Source: an uncultured Bacteroidales bacterium
GTDB taxonomy: Bacteria > Bacteroidota > Bacteroidia > Bacteroidales > FEN-979
NCBI GenBank assembly: GCA_903945175.1
Contig: CAJAUM010000110.1
Coordinates: 62,001 to 126,000 of the forward strand
Length of the DNA: 64,000 nt
Reading direction: 5' to 3'
A program made the translations under genes and the position numbers. Below the pieces are notes generated by a model. It searched no databases and was not told the origin of the DNA. It saw nothing but the letters and a program-made list of their open reading frames with translations. Position 1 is the first letter of the stretch. Each line of letters begins with the position of its first letter. Below are positions 1-9,654 of the stretch, piece by piece.

Positions 1-921
1 AACCTTCGCCCTGCAAGGGAAACATGTGAACGTTGCCACTGGCCTCAGAAATTTTATTCCCGTAAGCTTCGCAGTCAGCGGGTCTATGTTACTGATTCAC
101 TCAATACCGAATTTAACTATTCCCTGCTGATGAAAATCGGCCCAAACTATAGCCCGCTGGGACTCGTCGAAGGGATCCACTGGCATATCAATAAAGATAT
201 GCGCATTGAATATGTTGCCTCAGCCAAAGATCGCGAAACCATTCCATGGGTTAAATTTACCAACCTCAAAACCGGGGAGGTTCAGATATTTGAGGATCCG
301 GATAACAAATTGGATCAAAAAGCAATTGATACATTGGAACACAGGGTCATGGACTGCATGGATTGCCACAACAGGCCCTCCCATGCCTATAAATCCCCGA
401 TGGTTTATGTAGATAATGCCATGATCTCCGGTGATGTCCCCAAAGAGCTACCCTTTATAAAACAAGTGGCCATGAATGTTCTCAAGGGCCAGTTTACGAA
501 CAAGGATTCTGCGTTTATGTATATCCGAGACAGCATAACCAATTTTTACAAAACCGGCTATCCCTCCATTTATCAGACCAAGAAGCCTCTTATTGACAAA
601 GCAATCAAGGGTATTCAGGAGGCATTTTCACTGAATGTTTTTCCATTCATGCGTGCCTCTTCCAACAAATACCTCAACCATATCGGGCACCTTGAATCCG
701 ATGGATGTTTCCGTTGTCACTCCGATCGTCACATCAGTGAAAAAGGGAAGGTGATTTCAAAAGACTGCAACATGTGCCACTCGATCATTGCGCAGGGCCC
801 CACCGGAAAGGTTAAGTATTCCGTTGTCGACAGTGTTATGGAATTTCAGCATCCGGTCGATATTAAAACCAAATGGAAGGAATATTTCTGCACTGAATGC
901 CATAGGGAATTGTACCCGTAA
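1..921 (+). CDS. Multihaem cytochrome c, 3' part (5' end outside window)
   Basis: The reading frame is open from the first base, so the gene begins upstream of the window; about 306 residues are visible. Five CxxCH haem c attachment motifs can be read: CERCH (25-39), CMDCH (355-369), CFRCH (706-720), CNMCH (766-780) and CTECH (889-903). This spacing and the overall look fit the NapC/NirT-like or related periplasmic multihaem cytochromes of Bacteroidota, which pass electrons from membrane quinol to periplasmic acceptors. Methionine 44 of the fragment (base 130) is not the start, because the first haem motif lies before it. Further haems and a membrane anchor may lie in the missing part. The electron acceptor cannot be told from this sequence. 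Confident as a multihaem cytochrome, less so for subfamily. Confidence 0.85.
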   Translation, partial: NLRPARETCERCHWPQKFYSRKLRSQRVYVTDSLNTEFNYSLLMKIGPNYSPLGLVEGIHWHINKDMRIEYVASAKDRETIPWVKFTNLKTGEVQIFEDPDNKLDQKAIDTLEHRVMDCMDCHNRPSHAYKSPMVYVDNAMISGDVPKELPFIKQVAMNVLKGQFTNKDSAFMYIRDSITNFYKTGYPSIYQTKKPLIDKAIKGIQEAFSLNVFPFMRASSNKYLNHIGHLESDGCFRCHSDRHISEKGKVISKDCNMCHSIIAQGPTGKVKYSVVDSVMEFQHPVDIKTKWKEYFCTECHRELYP

Positions 922-1004
922 GCGTTACTTTTTTTCTTTCTTTATCCCAGCAATATTAAATCATCCCTGATTTAGGTTATAATCATTTTAAATAATATTT
1001 TTTG

Positions 1005-1012
1005 TACATTTG
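1005..1012 (+). promoter_or_regulatory. Bacteroidota -7 element upstream of guaB
   Basis: The octamer TACATTTG matches the Bacteroidota sigma-ABfr -7 consensus TAnnTTTG and ends 20 bases before the ATG at 1033. No good TTTG -33 box is seen at the expected distance. It lies in the 102-base gap after the cytochrome gene, so guaB probably has its own promoter. Confidence 0.6.
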
Positions 1013-1032
1013 CACACTTAATTTTGAAGCAT

Positions 1033-2499
1033 ATGTTCCTAAATTCAGATAAATTCCGGGGTGAGGGATTGACGTATGACGATGTGCTGCTCGTACCTGC
1101 CTATTCTGAAGTCCTTCCGAGGGAAGTAGATGTTTCGACCCTGCTTTCCAGAAATATTAAACTTAACATTCCCATTGTTTCAGCTGCCATGGATACGGTG
1201 ACTGAATCACGTATGGCCATTGCCATGGCACAGGAGGGAGGCATCGGTGTACTTCATAAGAATATGTCCATTGAGGCCCAGGCATTGCAGGTTCGCAAAG
1301 TCAAACGTGCCGAAAACGGGATGATACTTCAGCCCGTAACCCTGATGGAGCACGCCATGGTCGGCGATGCGCTTGCCATCATGAAAGAGTTCAGCATTGG
1401 CGGAATTCCGGTAATCAATGGCCATAACGAATTGGTTGGCATCGTTACAAACCGCGACCTCAGGTTCGAGCGGGATCACATGCGGCCGGTTACGGAGGTG
1501 ATGACTAAAAAAGTGATCACCATCAGTGAATTTACCGATTTTGAACAGGCTGAAGCCATCCTTCAGGAGCATAAAATTGAAAAACTTCCGGTAGTTGACA
1601 AGCATAACAAACTGATAGGACTCATCACCTATAAGGATATTCTGAAGGTCAAAGCCCGTCCAAATGCTTGCAAGGACAGCCTGGGAAGGTTGCGTGTTGC
1701 AGCCGGGGTGGGGGTTACAGCCGATACACTTGACCGGGTATCAGCCTTGGTTCGTGAAAATGTAGATGCCATCGTGATCGATACCGCACATGGGCATTCC
1801 CGGGGCGTAATGGAGATGGCAAAACGTGTTAAAAGCGCCTATCCTGAAGTTGACCTTATTATTGGCAATATCGGTACGGGTGAGGCCGCCAGAGATCTGG
1901 CCAAAATTGGAGTTGACGGAGTTAAAATCGGAATTGGCCCTGGTTCAATTTGCACAACCCGCATCATTGCCGGAATTGGCGTTCCGCAACTCTCTGCAAT
2001 TTATGATGTAACCACAGCCCTGAAAGGGAGCGGTGTCCCTGCCATCGCCGATGGTGGTATCCGCTATACCGGTGATATTGTCAAGGCCCTTGCTGCCGGA
2101 GCTCATTCCATCATGGCCGGTTCATTGTTTGCCGGCGTTGACGAATCACCCGGAGAAACAGTCATTTTTGAAGGCCGCAAATTTAAAACCTACCGGGGGA
2201 TGGGATCCATCGAAGCAATGCAGCAAGGTTCAAAAGACCGGTATTTTCAGGATGTGGAAGATGATATCAGAAAACTGGTTCCTGAAGGAATTGTCGGCAG
2301 GGTGCCTTATAAGGGCTCACTGTCTGAAGTTGTTTACCAAATGGTTGGTGGACTGAAAGCAGGAATGGGCTATACTGGTTCTCAAACCATTGATATTCTG
2401 CAGAAAGCGAAATTTATTAAAATAACCTCAGCGGGCGTCACTGAAAGTCATCCGCACGATGTGACCATCATCAGCGAGGCCCCAAATTATAGTCGTTAA
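1033..2499 (+). CDS. guaB: Inosine-5'-monophosphate dehydrogenase
   Basis: Oxidises IMP to XMP with NAD+, the committed step of GMP synthesis in the cytosol. The protein of about 488 residues has the usual IMPDH layout: N-terminal barrel segment with the [12 protein letters not shown] signature, a CBS pair at roughly residues 90-200, then the rest of the TIM barrel. The catalytic loop GSICTTR carries the active cysteine at about residue 307, and the later GGIRYTGD and YRGMGS motifs bind substrate phosphate. An in-frame TTG lies at 1024, but the ATG at 1033 is preferred because it fits the family start and the promoter at 1005. It begins a long plus-strand run that continues with three foldase genes. 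Very sure of function. Confidence 0.97.
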   Translation: MFLNSDKFRGEGLTYDDVLLVPAYSEVLPREVDVSTLLSRNIKLNIPIVSAAMDTVTESRMAIAMAQEGGIGVLHKNMSIEAQALQVRKVKRAENGMILQPVTLMEHAMVGDALAIMKEFSIGGIPVINGHNELVGIVTNRDLRFERDHMRPVTEVMTKKVITISEFTDFEQAEAILQEHKIEKLPVVDKHNKLIGLITYKDILKVKARPNACKDSLGRLRVAAGVGVTADTLDRVSALVRENVDAIVIDTAHGHSRGVMEMAKRVKSAYPEVDLIIGNIGTGEAARDLAKIGVDGVKIGIGPGSICTTRIIAGIGVPQLSAIYDVTTALKGSGVPAIADGGIRYTGDIVKALAAGAHSIMAGSLFAGVDESPGETVIFEGRKFKTYRGMGSIEAMQQGSKDRYFQDVEDDIRKLVPEGIVGRVPYKGSLSEVVYQMVGGLKAGMGYTGSQTIDILQKAKFIKITSAGVTESHPHDVTIISEAPNYSR

Positions 2500-2567
2500 T
2501 TCTTGCATCAACCAGCAATTAATGGTTGGTTCAAACGTTATCATTAATCAAACTAATAACACACAAT

Positions 2568-4559
2568 ATGAACAGCTTGAAATGTAAAGTTTTTTTATCA
2601 GCCTTTGTATTTATCTGCTTTATCTCTGCAACAGCTCAGGTTCAAAATGACGAAGTACTTATGACAATCGCTGGAAAGCAGGTTTTTGTCAGTGAGTTTT
2701 TAAATATCTATCAAAAAAACAATGTTAAAGGCGACAACATTGATAAGAAATCTATGAATGAATACCTTGATTTGTTTATCAATTTCAAGCTTAAGGTCAG
2801 GCAGGCCGAAGAGATGGGCCTCGATACGGTGACCTCTTTTAAAAATGAACTGAATGGATACCGTGAACAGCTTGCCAAACCATATTTTACAGATGAAGCC
2901 ACCATTGATCGTCTGGTCCTCGAAGCCTATGACCGTGAATCGATTGATCTGCGTGCCAGTCATATTTTTTTCCGCCTCCTGCCCAATCCCACACCAGAGG
3001 ATACCCTTGCTGCCTATAAGATGGCCATGTCCGTCAGGGATAAACTGAAAAATGGCGCATCATTTGAAAACCTTGCCGTTGAATTTTCTGAAGATCCTTC
3101 AGCCAAAGACAGAGAAGCAACGCAACAGCGTCCATTCCAAAAGGGAAACCAGGGGGATCTTGGATTCTTTACCGTGTTCGATATGGTTTATCCGTTTGAA
3201 AACGGAGCCTACAATACAGAGGTGGGAAAAGTTTCTATGCCTGTTCATACAGAATATGGTTTTCATCTGATAAAGGTTACGGCCCGTCGCCCGGCAATGG
3301 GAAAGGTGACCGTTGCCCATATTTTCCTGGGTATTCCTAAAAATGCCACTGCAGAAGATTCTGCCCGCATTCAAAAGAAAATCGACTCGGTATACAATCG
3401 TTTAACCGGAGGAACGGCCTTCGAGGAGCTTGTAAAAACCTATTCCGACGACAAAGGATCTGCTGCCAAGGGGGGCATTCTTCCTGCATTCGGCGTCAAC
3501 AGAATGGTTCCTGAATTCATTGAAGCAATCTATTCGCTTCAGAATATCGGGGACTATACCAAACCCATCCTGACTCCTTATGGATGGCATATCGTTAAAC
3601 TGATCGAAAAGAAAAGCATCAAACCATTCGACGAAGAAAAAGCTGAAATGAAGCAGCGGGTTCTGAAAGATAACCGCGGCAGTCTGTCTCGCCAGGTAGT
3701 ACTTGAACGCATTCGCGCTGAATATGGCGTAACGGAAAATCCTGAAGCGCTCAAGCCTTTCTACCAGTTTGTTACCGACAGTATCTTTTTCGCAAAATGG
3801 AAAAACACCCAATCCAAAGATTTGACCAAGATGCTCTTCAAAATCGGGACCATGACCGTCCTGCAAAATGAATTTGCCGATTATTTGGCATTCACCCAAC
3901 GTAAACAGGAGAAGCAGAACATTACCACCTATGTGGATAAGAAATATGCAAGCTTCCTGGATGACGCTTTGATAAAGTATGAAAATACCAGGCTGGAACA
4001 AAAATACCCCGAATTTAAAGCGCTTATGTCGGAGTACCGCGATGGCATCCTTCTCTTTGACCTCACAGATCAAAAAGTATGGTCAAAGGCAGTAAAGGAT
4101 ACAACAGGGCTAAAGGATTTTTACAAAAAAAACAGGAACAACTATATGTGGGATACCCGCCTGGATGCCTGTGTGTACACCCTGAAAAATGCAAGCCAGC
4201 TTCAGAAAGTCAAGAACTTTATTAAGTCGGGTCTTTCAGATGGTGATCTTTTGAAAGAGGTGAATACGGATTCAGTGAAAATCCTGACCATTGAAAGGGC
4301 GAAATTCTCCAAGAAAGAAAATGCGCTGATCGACTCAATTGCCTGGGTTCCGGGATTTTCAGGAGATATGATAACCAATGGCTCTACGGTGTTTGTTTAT
4401 GTACACAAGGTGCTGAAGCCCGAACCGAAAGAACTCAATGAAGCCCGTGGCCTGATCACAGCCGATTATCAGAATTTCCTGGAAAAGGAGTGGATCGTTA
4501 CCTTAAGGGCCAAGTATCCGGTTGTGGTTAACAAGGATGTACTGGCAAAAATTAAATAA
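2568..4559 (+). CDS. Peptidylprolyl isomerase with two PpiC rotamase domains
   Basis: A secreted foldase of about 663 residues that should help outer-membrane proteins fold in the periplasm. The ATG at 2568 is chosen over the in-frame ATG at 2526 because it gives a clean signal peptide (basic start, hydrophobic stretch, cleavage near ATAQ). After a SurA-like N-terminal helical part come two parvulin domains, roughly residues 115-240 and 250-350, recognisable by the paired RASHIFFR / VAHIFLG strands and the GDLGFF and GGILPAFG loops. The C-terminal half of about 300 residues has no parvulin motif and is probably helical chaperone. First of three adjacent parvulin-type genes; the next starts 6 bases after its stop. 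Exact orthology to PpiD or SurA is not clear. Confidence 0.88.
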   Translation: MNSLKCKVFLSAFVFICFISATAQVQNDEVLMTIAGKQVFVSEFLNIYQKNNVKGDNIDKKSMNEYLDLFINFKLKVRQAEEMGLDTVTSFKNELNGYREQLAKPYFTDEATIDRLVLEAYDRESIDLRASHIFFRLLPNPTPEDTLAAYKMAMSVRDKLKNGASFENLAVEFSEDPSAKDREATQQRPFQKGNQGDLGFFTVFDMVYPFENGAYNTEVGKVSMPVHTEYGFHLIKVTARRPAMGKVTVAHIFLGIPKNATAEDSARIQKKIDSVYNRLTGGTAFEELVKTYSDDKGSAAKGGILPAFGVNRMVPEFIEAIYSLQNIGDYTKPILTPYGWHIVKLIEKKSIKPFDEEKAEMKQRVLKDNRGSLSRQVVLERIRAEYGVTENPEALKPFYQFVTDSIFFAKWKNTQSKDLTKMLFKIGTMTVLQNEFADYLAFTQRKQEKQNITTYVDKKYASFLDDALIKYENTRLEQKYPEFKALMSEYRDGILLFDLTDQKVWSKAVKDTTGLKDFYKKNRNNYMWDTRLDACVYTLKNASQLQKVKNFIKSGLSDGDLLKEVNTDSVKILTIERAKFSKKENALIDSIAWVPGFSGDMITNGSTVFVYVHKVLKPEPKELNEARGLITADYQNFLEKEWIVTLRAKYPVVVNKDVLAKIK

Positions 4560-4565
4560 AAACCA

Positions 4566-5405
4566 TTGAACAAATCGATTTTATTCCTGTTGATCTTCCT
4601 CACCTCCTGTACTGCATTTTTCAAAAAAAAAAGTGAGCGTGTACTGGCCAGGGTCCATGATGAATATCTTTATGAATCTGACCTGAAAGGAGTTTTTACG
4701 CCAGGAGTTGTTCAAAAGGATAGCCTCTCCATTACCAAGAGTTTCATTGAAAACTGGATACGTCAAAAACTGATAATTCATCAGGCAGAGAAGAATTTAT
4801 CTGAAGGCCAGATGGACTTTTCCATGCAGCTTGAAAATTATAAAAATTCATTGATAATCTATGAATATGAGAATGCCCTGATCAGGCAAAATCTTGATAC
4901 ACTGATTACTGATGAAGAGTTGCAAAACTATTACGATGACAACCAGCAAAATTTTCTGCTGAAAGATAATCTCATCCAGATCCAATATGTGAAACTTCCG
5001 ATTAAATCCGGTAACATCAGGCAGTTTAAAAAATTGCTCGCCTCCAATAACCAGGATGATAAAAATACACTGTCAGAACTTTGTGAAAAACAGGCTTCAG
5101 ATTATTTTTTAGATGATCAAAACTGGCTGTTATTCAATGATTTGTTGAAACAGATCCCTGTAAAAACATACAACCAGGAAGATTTTCTGAAAAATCACAG
5201 GGAATTTGAATACCAGGATTCCATGTTCATGTATCTGGTAAGGTTTAAGGATTTTAAGATTAAAGAAAGTGTTTCACCCTTCAGCTTTGAAAAGCAACGA
5301 ATCCGTGACATCATCCTGAATAAGAGAAAAATTGAACTCATCAAGCGCATGCAGGATGATATCTATGCCAATGCCCGGAAGAAAAATATATTTGAGATCT
5401 ATTAA
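4566..5405 (+). CDS. Lipoprotein related to SurA/PpiC foldases, without a clear catalytic domain
   Basis: A protein of 279 residues with a lipoprotein signal ending in LTSC (Cys15), so it is probably acylated and held on the periplasmic face of the outer membrane. The middle (ENWIRQKLIIHQAEK, then TDEELQNYYDDN) looks like the N-terminal helical chaperone part of SurA-type proteins. I cannot find the paired parvulin motifs seen in the genes on either side, so it may be a chaperone that has lost isomerase activity. The start is TTG at 4566, 6 bases after the preceding stop; this is favoured because the lipoprotein signal begins exactly there. Co-transcription with both neighbouring foldases is likely. 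Function is inferred from similarity and context only. Confidence 0.7.
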   Translation: MNKSILFLLIFLTSCTAFFKKKSERVLARVHDEYLYESDLKGVFTPGVVQKDSLSITKSFIENWIRQKLIIHQAEKNLSEGQMDFSMQLENYKNSLIIYEYENALIRQNLDTLITDEELQNYYDDNQQNFLLKDNLIQIQYVKLPIKSGNIRQFKKLLASNNQDDKNTLSELCEKQASDYFLDDQNWLLFNDLLKQIPVKTYNQEDFLKNHREFEYQDSMFMYLVRFKDFKIKESVSPFSFEKQRIRDIILNKRKIELIKRMQDDIYANARKKNIFEIY

Positions 5406-5433
5406 TGGAATTTGTTTCCCGAAATACCCAATC

Positions 5434-6795
5434 ATGAAAGTCTTTTGTAAAATATGTATATTAATAACCCTGCTAGGAATATTTGCCTCAACATCAAATG
5501 CCCAGTCCAAAAAAGATTCAATCATTGATGGTATTGTGGCCATTGTGGGCGGCAATGTTATCCTGATATCAGATATTGAAAACCAATACATGCAGGTTCG
5601 AAGCCAGGGAAATATAGCGGGGACGGCCCCTAAGGTGAAGTGCCAGATTTTTGAAAGCCTGCTTTTTCAGAAACTATTGCTGCACGAAGCGCAGGTAGAT
5701 AGTCTGAAGGTAACGGATGATCAGGTTGAAATGGAAATGGACCGCAGGATGCGTTATTTTATCTCCCAGGCAGGAACTCCTGAACGGCTGGAAGAACATT
5801 TTGGAAAAACCCTTCTGGAGATTAAAAACGAATTGAGGGAGGTCATTCGGGAATCAATGCTGACCGATCAGGAGCAACAGAAAATAGCCAAGGATGTAAC
5901 CATTACACCGGCAGAGGTAAAGGCCTTCTTCAGGAAAATTCCCAAAGACAGCATTCCGCTGGTCAACTCTGAGCTGGAGATTGGAATGATTGTTCGGCAG
6001 CCATCCATCGGCGACGAAGAAAAGCAAGCCGTTAAAGATAAACTGAAGGGTTTTAAAGACAGAATTGCCAAGGGCGATGATTTCAGTACCCTGGCGGTAC
6101 TCTATTCCGAAGACCCAGGTTCGTCAAAACAGGGCGGTGAGTTGGGGATGTTCAAGAGAGGAGAGATGCGCCCTGAATTTGAAGCATCTGCTTTCAAACT
6201 GAAGCCGGGAGAGGTTTCAGACATCGTGGAAACGGAGGACGGATTTCACCTGATACAGATGGTCGAACGCAGGGGTGAATACATCAACGTCCGCCACATC
6301 CTCCTGCAACCAAAAGTCTCCCCGACGAACCTGAACAAAGCAAAATTATCCCTTGACAGCGTTGCAGTTCAGATTGATAAAAAGCAACTTACATTTGAAC
6401 AGGCAGTGATAAAATATTCCGACGATCCCACTAAGAATAGTGGTGGGATGATGATCAATCAGTTAAGCGGGAACAGTAAATTTGAGGCAAGCCAGGTTGA
6501 TGCGAAAATTTTCTTTGTTATTGATAAGCTCAAGGTGGGTGACCTATCTGCCCCTGTGCTGAATACAGAACGTGGCAAGCAAAACTACCGTATATATTTT
6601 CTGAAGGCGCGGACAAATCCCCATAAGGCAAATCTTGAAGAAGATTATGCACGCATACAGCAGATCGCGCTCGAAAAGAAAAAGATGGACGTCATTAATG
6701 AATGGATTGACACTAAGATGAGGGCAACCTATATTTCAATCCTGGGTGATTATCGTGATTGTACTTTTCAGCGGAAATGGATAAAAACTAAATAG
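5434..6795 (+). CDS. SurA-like periplasmic peptidylprolyl isomerase
   Basis: A secreted protein of about 453 residues with the SurA order: signal peptide ending near SNAQ, N-terminal chaperone helices (about 30-170), and two parvulin domains (about 180-290 and 295-400) carrying GGELGMFKRGEM and VRHILLQP motifs. SurA escorts unfolded beta-barrel proteins to the outer-membrane assembly machine. The ATG at 5434 is chosen because the signal peptide starts there; longer in-frame forms from 5332 would overlap the upstream gene and bury the signal. The second domain has a shorter, more worn loop (NSGGMMINQ), so it may be less active. It is the last of three foldase genes and is followed 7 bases later by moxR. 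Confidence 0.9.
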   Translation: MKVFCKICILITLLGIFASTSNAQSKKDSIIDGIVAIVGGNVILISDIENQYMQVRSQGNIAGTAPKVKCQIFESLLFQKLLLHEAQVDSLKVTDDQVEMEMDRRMRYFISQAGTPERLEEHFGKTLLEIKNELREVIRESMLTDQEQQKIAKDVTITPAEVKAFFRKIPKDSIPLVNSELEIGMIVRQPSIGDEEKQAVKDKLKGFKDRIAKGDDFSTLAVLYSEDPGSSKQGGELGMFKRGEMRPEFEASAFKLKPGEVSDIVETEDGFHLIQMVERRGEYINVRHILLQPKVSPTNLNKAKLSLDSVAVQIDKKQLTFEQAVIKYSDDPTKNSGGMMINQLSGNSKFEASQVDAKIFFVIDKLKVGDLSAPVLNTERGKQNYRIYFLKARTNPHKANLEEDYARIQQIALEKKKMDVINEWIDTKMRATYISILGDYRDCTFQRKWIKTK

Positions 6796-6802
6796 ACCCA
6801 TC

Positions 6803-7768
6803 ATGCAATTTTCGTCAGATGTTGAAGCTGTTGATGCACTGGTTTCTAAATATCACCTGTTAAAATCAGAAATTTCCAAGGTAATCATTGGCCAGGATGA
6901 GGTGGTGAAAAATCTGCTCATCGCCATTTTTTGTAAAGGCCATTGCCTGTTGGTGGGGGTTCCGGGATTGGCCAAAACAATGATGGTCAACACGCTTTCG
7001 AAGGCGCTGGGGCTTACCTATAACCGGATTCAGTTTACACCCGACCTGATGCCATCCGACATCATTGGTACGGAAATTCTTGATGAAAACCGCCATTTTC
7101 GTTTCATTAAGGGGCCGGTATTTGCCAACATCATTCTTGCGGATGAAATCAACAGAACTCCTCCGAAAACCCAATCGGCACTGCTGGAGGCCATGCAGGA
7201 AAAGGCTGTAACAGTGGCCGGAACAAGCTATCACCTCGTAGAACCCTTTTTTGTTCTTGCTACGCAAAACCCGATTGAACAGGAAGGAACCTATCCTTTG
7301 CCGGAAGCGCAGCTCGACCGGTTTATGTTCAATATCTGGCTTGATTATCCGTCATTTGATGAGGAAATCCTCATCGTAAAGACAACGACGGGCGAAAAAT
7401 CAGTGATGCCCTCCATTGTGCTTCAGGCAGAAGAGATCCTTTTTTTCCAGAACCTGGTTAGAAAAATTCCTGTTCCTGACAATGTTTTTCAATATGCAGT
7501 GAACCTGGTTTCAATGACCCGCCCGAAAACAATGAGGACCAATAAATGGGCCAACGAGTACCTCACATGGGGAGCCGGTCCAAGGGCATCCCAATACCTG
7601 ATCCTGGGTGCAAAATGTCATGCCGCACTCAGTGGAAAATATTCACCCGATATCGAAGATGTAAGAGCTGTGGCCACCTCGGTGCTTCGTCACCGGATCG
7701 TTCGCAATTATAAAGCAGAGGCTGAAGGAATCAGGGTTGAAGATATCATTGATCATTTTTTATCCTGA
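6803..7768 (+). CDS. MoxR-family AAA+ ATPase
   Basis: A 321-residue cytosolic AAA+ ATPase. Walker A is GVPGLAKT (about 52-59), Walker B is ILADEINR, and the sensor region reads LATQNPIEQEGTYPLPEAQ, the hallmark of MoxR proteins. These ATPases act as chaperones that insert cofactors or mature partner complexes, usually alongside DUF58 and von Willebrand factor A proteins. Here those partners are absent: upstream is the surA-like gene, and downstream, 4 bases after the stop, is the phosphate-transport operon. Confident on family; the client is unknown. Confidence 0.93.
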   Translation: MQFSSDVEAVDALVSKYHLLKSEISKVIIGQDEVVKNLLIAIFCKGHCLLVGVPGLAKTMMVNTLSKALGLTYNRIQFTPDLMPSDIIGTEILDENRHFRFIKGPVFANIILADEINRTPPKTQSALLEAMQEKAVTVAGTSYHLVEPFFVLATQNPIEQEGTYPLPEAQLDRFMFNIWLDYPSFDEEILIVKTTTGEKSVMPSIVLQAEEILFFQNLVRKIPVPDNVFQYAVNLVSMTRPKTMRTNKWANEYLTWGAGPRASQYLILGAKCHAALSGKYSPDIEDVRAVATSVLRHRIVRNYKAEAEGIRVEDIIDHFLS

Positions 7769-7772
7769 AATC

Positions 7773-8759
7773 ATGAGGTTATTCAACCCCTGTCTTTTTC
7801 TATCTGTTTTAACCGTTTTCACAGCGGGATCGATCCTGACCTCATGCAATCATGGCGAATCCAATAACAAAGGAGTGGCTGGTGATACACTGAAAGGCAA
7901 AATAACCATTTCAGGCGCATTTGCTCTTTATCCTCTCACGGTGAAATGGGCCGAAGAGTTTGAAAAACTCCATCCCCGTGTTATCGTAAATGTTTCTGCC
8001 GGGGGCGCCGGGAAGGGAATGACCGATGCCCTCTCAAAAATGGTTGATCTGGGGATGTTTTCCAAAGCGGTAAGTCCTGAAGAACAAGCCAAAGGAGCCT
8101 GGTGGATCGCAGTTGCAAAGGATGCTGTAATTCCTACGGTCAATGCAAATAATCCTGTCCTGACTGATCTGAAGAAAAAGGGACTGACAAAGCAGAAATT
8201 TTTTGATATTTTCATTACAGGCAATGTAAAAACGTGGGGCCAGGCGGTTGGAAATGGTTCGAAAGTTGAACTTCAGCCTTTTACACGTTCCGATGCATGT
8301 GGTGCCGCCGACATGTGGGCAAAATTTTTAGGTAACAGGAAGCAGGAGGATTTGCTGGGGCTTGGCGTAAATGGGGACCCCGGCGTGGCTGACGCGGTAC
8401 GAAGAAATGTGGAGGGAATCGGGTTTAACAATCTTGGATTTATTTACGAAATGCAAACCAGGAAAATTTATCCTGGGTTGAGTGTAATACCCATCGACAT
8501 CAACGGAAATGGAATTATTGACCCCGATGAAGATTTTTATGGAAGTATGGACAGTGTCATAAAAGCCATCAATGATGGAACATATCCCTCTCCGCCGGCG
8601 CGCGATCTCTATTTTGTATCAGGCGGAAAACCTGAAAATTCGTTGGTTAAAATATTTCTGAAATGGATTCTTACGGATGGTCAGAAATTTGTCAACGAGG
8701 CAGGTTATGTGGCAATAAAGCCGGACCAGATTGAATCAGAGCTGAAAAATTTGAATTGA
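7773..8759 (+). CDS. pstS: PstS-like phosphate-binding lipoprotein
   Basis: The substrate-binding part of a high-affinity phosphate ABC importer. The ATG at 7773 gives a lipoprotein signal ending in LTSC, so the 328-residue protein is tethered at the membrane surface. The phosphate-binding fold is visible in ITISGAFALYPL near the mature start, SAGGAGKGM, the TRSDACGAADMW loop, and the helix before FLKWILTDGQ near the end. A segment at about residues 242-253 (DINGNGIIDPDE) matches a calcium-binding EF-hand loop, which is not part of classical PstS. It opens pstSCAB, 4 bases after moxR. No PhoU gene follows. Phosphate is the expected ligand; a related oxyanion cannot be excluded. Confidence 0.87.
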   Translation: MRLFNPCLFLSVLTVFTAGSILTSCNHGESNNKGVAGDTLKGKITISGAFALYPLTVKWAEEFEKLHPRVIVNVSAGGAGKGMTDALSKMVDLGMFSKAVSPEEQAKGAWWIAVAKDAVIPTVNANNPVLTDLKKKGLTKQKFFDIFITGNVKTWGQAVGNGSKVELQPFTRSDACGAADMWAKFLGNRKQEDLLGLGVNGDPGVADAVRRNVEGIGFNNLGFIYEMQTRKIYPGLSVIPIDINGNGIIDPDEDFYGSMDSVIKAINDGTYPSPPARDLYFVSGGKPENSLVKIFLKWILTDGQKFVNEAGYVAIKPDQIESELKNLN

Positions 8760-8760
8760 A

Positions 8761-9651
8761 ATGTACCTTCTCAACCGCAAGCAGCGTCACGTAGTAAATT
8801 ACACATGGATGATCATCAGCCTGCTGCTGGTTGCCTTTCTCCCTTTTCTCCTTTTTATCGGACTTTACTTTAAATCAGTCTTGCTCTTACATGATTATTC
8901 ACTGTTTGACCTGATTTTTTCAAAATCCTGGAAGCCCGCCAGCGGACAATTCGGATTTTATCCCTTCATTGTTGGTTCGGTATGGGTAACACTGGTTTCC
9001 ATGCTTATCTCTGCTCCGATTTGCCTGCTCACAGCCATTTATGTCACCCAGTATACCCGAAAAAATTTCCTGAGGATCATGCATCCGGCCATTGATATCC
9101 TTGCCGGAATTCCTTCAGTGGTTTATGGACTCTGGGGAATTCTGGTAATAGTTCCCTTTATATCCCGGTACCTGGGGCCCTGGCTTGATGTGAAAACAAT
9201 GGGCTACAGTATCCTTGCTGCTTCATTTGTGCTGTCGATCATGATCATTCCCTTCATTCTGAATATCCTGATTGAGATTTTCAAGGCCATTCCCATGGAA
9301 TTAAAGGAGGCTGCATTGTCACTGGGTGCTACACAATGGCAAACGATCAAGCATGTGCTCCTGAAAAAGGCCCTTCCCGGCATCATTGCGGCCTTCGGCT
9401 TTGGACTGGCCCGTGCGTTTGGAGAGACCATGGCCGTGCTGATGGTCGTAGGCAATGTGGTAAAGTTGCCAAAAAGTTTGTTTGACCCGGGTTATACGCT
9501 GCCTGCCCTGATTGCAAATAACTACGGGGAAATGCTTTCAATTCCGAAATATGATTCCGCATTGATGTTTGCCGCACTCTTGCTGCTAGCGGTTTCACTT
9601 TTTTTTAACCTGGTGATGCATTTTTTTATTGTCAGATATAATAAATTTTAA
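8761..9651 (+). CDS. pstC: Phosphate ABC transporter permease PstC
   Basis: An inner-membrane permease of 296 residues that with PstA forms the phosphate channel. About six hydrophobic helices can be read. The cytoplasmic coupling loop EAALSLGATQWQTIKHVLLKKALPGI is the EAA motif that docks on the ATPase (about residues 181-206). The segment LARAFGETMAVLMVVGN is typical of PstC. ATG at 8761 follows the pstS stop by one base, showing tight translational linkage. It precedes pstA by 3 bases. Confidence 0.93.
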   Translation: MYLLNRKQRHVVNYTWMIISLLLVAFLPFLLFIGLYFKSVLLLHDYSLFDLIFSKSWKPASGQFGFYPFIVGSVWVTLVSMLISAPICLLTAIYVTQYTRKNFLRIMHPAIDILAGIPSVVYGLWGILVIVPFISRYLGPWLDVKTMGYSILAASFVLSIMIIPFILNILIEIFKAIPMELKEAALSLGATQWQTIKHVLLKKALPGIIAAFGFGLARAFGETMAVLMVVGNVVKLPKSLFDPGYTLPALIANNYGEMLSIPKYDSALMFAALLLLAVSLFFNLVMHFFIVRYNKF

Positions 9652-9654
9652 CCG

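Noticed and set aside
3402..4073. Open frame of about 223 codons opposite the first foldase gene
   Set aside because: Antisense shadow of a well-supported gene with a signal peptide and two parvulin domains.
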